Source: an uncultured Flavobacteriales bacterium (GTDB lineage: Bacteria > Bacteroidota > Bacteroidia > Flavobacteriales > UBA7430). Taken from it: DNA of 9,504 nt. Each line of letters begins with the position of its first letter. Position 1 is the stretch's first letter. Positions 6,756 through 9,504 of the stretch are shown one piece after another. The notes below the pieces were generated by a model that saw nothing but the letters and a program-made list of their open reading frames with translations, was not told the origin of the DNA and ran no database searches. The translations under genes were made by a program, and so were the position numbers. Where the stretch lies: positions 1 through 9,504 of the forward strand of contig CAJWJW010000041.1 of NCBI GenBank assembly GCA_913041775.1, in the 5' to 3' direction.

Positions 6756-9365
6756 TTGGCTAAAACAGTTAAAAAAAAGAAGGAAACTCCATTGATGACT
6801 CAATACAATGGGATTAAGGCGAAATATCCTGACGCCATATTATTGTTTCGTGTAGGAGATTTTTATGAAACCTTTGGTGAAGATGCTATAAGAGCAGCTA
6901 GAATTCTAGGTATTGTTTTAACAAGTAGGGCCAATGGTAGTTCTAAAATTGAATTAGCTGGTTTTCCACATCATTCTTTAGATACTTACCTACCCAAACT
7001 TGTACGTTCTGGTTGTAGAGTTGCAATTTGCGATCAACTAGAAGATCCTAAATTAACTAAAAATATAGTTAAAAGAGGTGTAACCGAATTAGTGACTCCT
7101 GGAGTTTCTTACAATGATAAAATATTAGATATAAGATCTAATAATTTCTTGGCATCCATCCACATGGAAAAGGATAGCGCCGGAATAGCTTTCTTAGATG
7201 TTTCTACAGGAGAGTTTCTTGCAGCAGAGGGTTCTTGGGATTATGTAAATAAACTTTTACAGAGCTTTTCTCCTTCAGAAGTTATTTATCAAAAGCAACA
7301 CAAGGCAGAGTTTTCTCGCAGATTTTCAGATAGCTTTTTCACCTTCATTCTAGAAGATTGGGTGTTTAGCCGTACGTATACAGAAGATCTATTACTCAAT
7401 CATTTTGGAACAAAGTCTCTTAAAGGTTTTGGGGTTGATGAATTGGATTTAGGAATTATTGCTGCAGGTGCAGCACTTCACTATTTAAAAGAAACGCAAC
7501 ATAATAAGATTAGCCATATTTCGGCTATTAATAGAATTGAAGAAGATCTATTTGTGTGGATGGACAATTTTACAATTCGAAATTTAGAATTAATTCAATC
7601 TACAGGTATTAATGGCGTTTCTTTACTTAATGTTTTAGATCAAACGACGTCTCCTATGGGTGCTCGTATGCTTCGAAGATGGTTGGTACTACCTCTAAAA
7701 GAACAGAAGGCTATACAAGATCGTTTAAACATTGTTGAATACTTTACCCAGACTAGTGATGTATCTGATGAGCTCTCTTTACAGATTAAATATATGGGCG
7801 ATTTAGAGCGATTAATATCTAAAGTGGCTACGGCTAGAATTTGCCCTCGTGAAGTTGTACAATTGAAAAGAGCTTTAAAAGCTTTAATACCTGTTGTAGA
7901 ATACTGTAAGAAGTCTGGAAATAAAAGTTTAAAGGCTTTAGCTGCACAACTTAATCCATGTGACTTAGTAAGCAGTAAAATTGAAAATGAGTTAAAAGAT
8001 GAAGCACCTGTACAAATTGTAAAAGGGAATGTGATTGCTGATGGTGTATCTGCTGAACTCGATGAGCTTAGAGCTTTATCAACTTCAGCTAAAGAACATT
8101 TAGAGCAAATAAGAGTTCGAGAGTCTCAAGCTTCAGGAATTCCTTCTTTGAAGATTGCCTTTAATAATGTGTTCGGCTTTTATTTAGAGGTTAGGAACTC
8201 TCACAAAGATAAAGTTCCAGTAGAATGGATTCGCAAACAAACCTTAGTTAATGCAGAGCGTTATATAACGGAGGAATTAAAAGAATTGGAAGTAAAAATA
8301 TTAAGTGCTAATGATAAAATAGTAGCACTAGAGGAAGGTTTATTTAATGATTTGGTTGCTTATTTAATGGATTACGTGCAGGTTGTACAACGTAATTCTC
8401 AGTTAATTGCTCGAGTAGATGTGTTGTTGTCTTTCGCTAAAATTGCTTTTCAAAACAATTACTCAAAACCAGTTTTAGACGATAGTTTTTCTTTAAATAT
8501 AAAAGATGGTCGTCATCCTGTAATAGAAAAGCAGCTTCCTATAGGAGAGTCTTATGTTTCGAATGATGTGTATTTGGATAATGATACACAGCAGATTATT
8601 ATGATTACCGGACCCAATATGTCTGGTAAGTCTGCACTATTAAGACAAACAGCTTTAATTGTCCTTATGGCTCAAATGGGCTCTTTTGTTCCTGCAAAAG
8701 CAGCTTCTATAGGAATTGTCGATAAAATATTTACTAGGGTAGGAGCATCCGATAATATATCTCTAGGAGAGTCTACCTTTATGGTAGAAATGAATGAGAC
8801 AGCTAGTATCTTAAACAATGTATCTCATAGGAGTTTAATTCTTCTAGATGAAATTGGTAGAGGAACCAGCACTTACGATGGTATTTCTATTGCTTGGGCT
8901 ATTGCTGAGTATCTCCATGAGAATAAATTTAAAGCTAAAACCCTATTTGCAACTCATTACCATGAGCTCAACGAAATGAGTGAGAGTTTTGATAGGATAA
9001 AGAACTTTAATGTTGCAGTGAAGGAGGTAGATAAAAAAATACTATTCCTTCGTAAGCTCAAGCCTGGAGGTTCTGCTCATAGTTTTGGGATTCATGTAGC
9101 GAAAATGGCTGGTATGCCTAATTCTCTTATTAGCAGAGCAAACGATATTCTCTCACACCTAGAAAAATCGCACTCTTCGGAACAGCTTACTAGTAAGGCA
9201 AAGACCATTAGTATTGAGTCTGATATGCAATTGAGCTTTTTTAAACTAGACGATCCAGCTTTAGAAAGGATAAAGGACGAGATAATAAGAACCGATATTA
9301 ATACTTTAACCCCTGTAGAGGCACTATTAAAGCTTAATGAAATTAAGAAAATGATTGGTGCTTAG
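6756..9365 (+). CDS. mutS: DNA mismatch repair protein MutS
   Basis: MutS binds mismatches and small loops in newly replicated DNA and starts repair with MutL. The protein has 869 residues, the usual size. The mismatch-reading motif is GDFYETF with F36 and E38. The connector, lever and clamp domains follow (about 130-560; clamp region near FGFYLEVRNSHKDKVP, 473-488). The ATPase domain has GRHPVIE (585-591), Walker A GPNMSGKS (619-626), the ESTFMVEM signature loop (672-679), Walker B LILLDEIGRGTSTYDG (D698, E699) and FATHYHEL (H734). A C-terminal QLSFF (825-829) resembles a sliding-clamp-binding motif, and the tail ends in the helical dimerisation segment TPVEALLKLNEIKKMIG. Translation is called from TTG 6756, which yields MAKTVKKKKETPLMTQYN, typical of Bacteroidota MutS. 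The next ATG (6795) would remove 13 residues including the lysine-rich stretch, and no upstream in-frame ATG or GTG was seen in the intergenic gap. Confidence 0.97.
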   Translation: MAKTVKKKKETPLMTQYNGIKAKYPDAILLFRVGDFYETFGEDAIRAARILGIVLTSRANGSSKIELAGFPHHSLDTYLPKLVRSGCRVAICDQLEDPKLTKNIVKRGVTELVTPGVSYNDKILDIRSNNFLASIHMEKDSAGIAFLDVSTGEFLAAEGSWDYVNKLLQSFSPSEVIYQKQHKAEFSRRFSDSFFTFILEDWVFSRTYTEDLLLNHFGTKSLKGFGVDELDLGIIAAGAALHYLKETQHNKISHISAINRIEEDLFVWMDNFTIRNLELIQSTGINGVSLLNVLDQTTSPMGARMLRRWLVLPLKEQKAIQDRLNIVEYFTQTSDVSDELSLQIKYMGDLERLISKVATARICPREVVQLKRALKALIPVVEYCKKSGNKSLKALAAQLNPCDLVSSKIENELKDEAPVQIVKGNVIADGVSAELDELRALSTSAKEHLEQIRVRESQASGIPSLKIAFNNVFGFYLEVRNSHKDKVPVEWIRKQTLVNAERYITEELKELEVKILSANDKIVALEEGLFNDLVAYLMDYVQVVQRNSQLIARVDVLLSFAKIAFQNNYSKPVLDDSFSLNIKDGRHPVIEKQLPIGESYVSNDVYLDNDTQQIIMITGPNMSGKSALLRQTALIVLMAQMGSFVPAKAASIGIVDKIFTRVGASDNISLGESTFMVEMNETASILNNVSHRSLILLDEIGRGTSTYDGISIAWAIAEYLHENKFKAKTLFATHYHELNEMSESFDRIKNFNVAVKEVDKKILFLRKLKPGGSAHSFGIHVAKMAGMPNSLISRANDILSHLEKSHSSEQLTSKAKTISIESDMQLSFFKLDDPALERIKDEIIRTDINTLTPVEALLKLNEIKKMIGA

Positions 9366-9403
9366 TGACTTGAAAAAACATGATTAAATTCTCTTATTTT
9401 TAT

Positions 9404-9433
9404 TTTGCGGTTTATGAAAAGTACTTATATTTG
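9404..9433 (+). promoter_or_regulatory. Bacteroidota-type promoter of the tRNA-Gly gene
   Basis: TTTG (9404-9407), an 18-bp spacer and TATATTTG (9426-9433) match the Bacteroidota consensus completely. The 11 bases CTTATATTTGC around the -7 element are identical to those in the ompA-family promoter. Transcription would start near 9439, about 20 bases before the tRNA. Position and perfect match make it the likely promoter of the tRNA gene or of a tRNA operon starting here. Confidence 0.8.
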
Positions 9434-9460
9434 CATCGCTCTTGTAAATAGAGTAAGATT

Positions 9461-9504
9461 GCGAGTGTAGCTCAGGGGTAGAGCATCACCTTGCCAAGGT
9501 GGGG
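9461..9504 (+). tRNA. tRNA-Gly(GCC), 3'-partial
   Basis: The 5' half of a tRNA is cut by the window end. The acceptor strand GCGAGTG (9461-9467) is followed by TA, a D arm GCTC/GAGC (9470-9473, 9481-9484) with loop AGGGGTA, and an anticodon stem TCACC/GGTGG (9486-9490, 9498-9502, one T-G pair) enclosing TTGCCAA. The anticodon GCC (9493-9495) reads glycine codons GGC and GGU. The variable region, T arm and acceptor 3' strand lie outside the window and could not be checked. Confidence 0.92.

Noticed and set aside
9366..9403. Terminator directly after mutS
   Set aside because: The stretch is A/T-rich but shows no stem-loop, so how the mutS transcript ends could not be identified.

Overview
The window is AT-rich chromosomal DNA from a member of the Bacteroidota, most likely Flavobacteriales or a close relative. 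The reasons are the protein sequence style (MutS, the deoxynucleoside kinase and an OmpA protein with thrombospondin type 3 repeats), start codons preceded by A/T-rich leaders instead of Shine-Dalgarno sites, and two promoters that match the Bacteroidota sigma consensus (TTTG or TTG, a spacer of about 18, then TAnnTTTG). Almost all of the window is ordinary core-genome content. I found no mobile element, CRISPR array, phage gene or unknown gene cassette.

Left part (1-4680, + strand): a tightly packed run of pheT (5' end cut off by the window edge), clpX, folK and a deoxynucleoside kinase. Gaps are 35 bp and 8 bp, followed by a 29-bp overlap, and no terminator separates the genes, so one transcript is likely. 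The products serve tRNA-Phe charging, ClpXP proteolysis, folate synthesis and dNTP salvage. There is no common pathway, but all are growth-linked housekeeping functions. clpX sits here without clpP next to it.

Middle part (4681-6678): a 93-bp gap carries a strong consensus promoter and a short 5'-leader hairpin, followed by a secreted OmpA-family outer membrane protein (beta-barrel, three exact 30-residue calcium-binding repeats, peptidoglycan-binding domain). A small SpoU/TrmH-type RNA 2'-O-methyltransferase gene converges on it from the - strand. A long, nearly perfect palindromic hairpin between them can terminate transcription from both sides.

Right part (6679-9504): a 77-bp divergent gap separates the methyltransferase from a complete mutS that begins at a TTG codon and ends with a likely sliding-clamp-binding motif. 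After mutS, a second consensus promoter, sharing 11 identical bases and the same 18-bp spacer with the ompA promoter, leads into a tRNA-Gly(GCC) gene cut off by the window edge. No gene-free stretch exceeds 300 bases.
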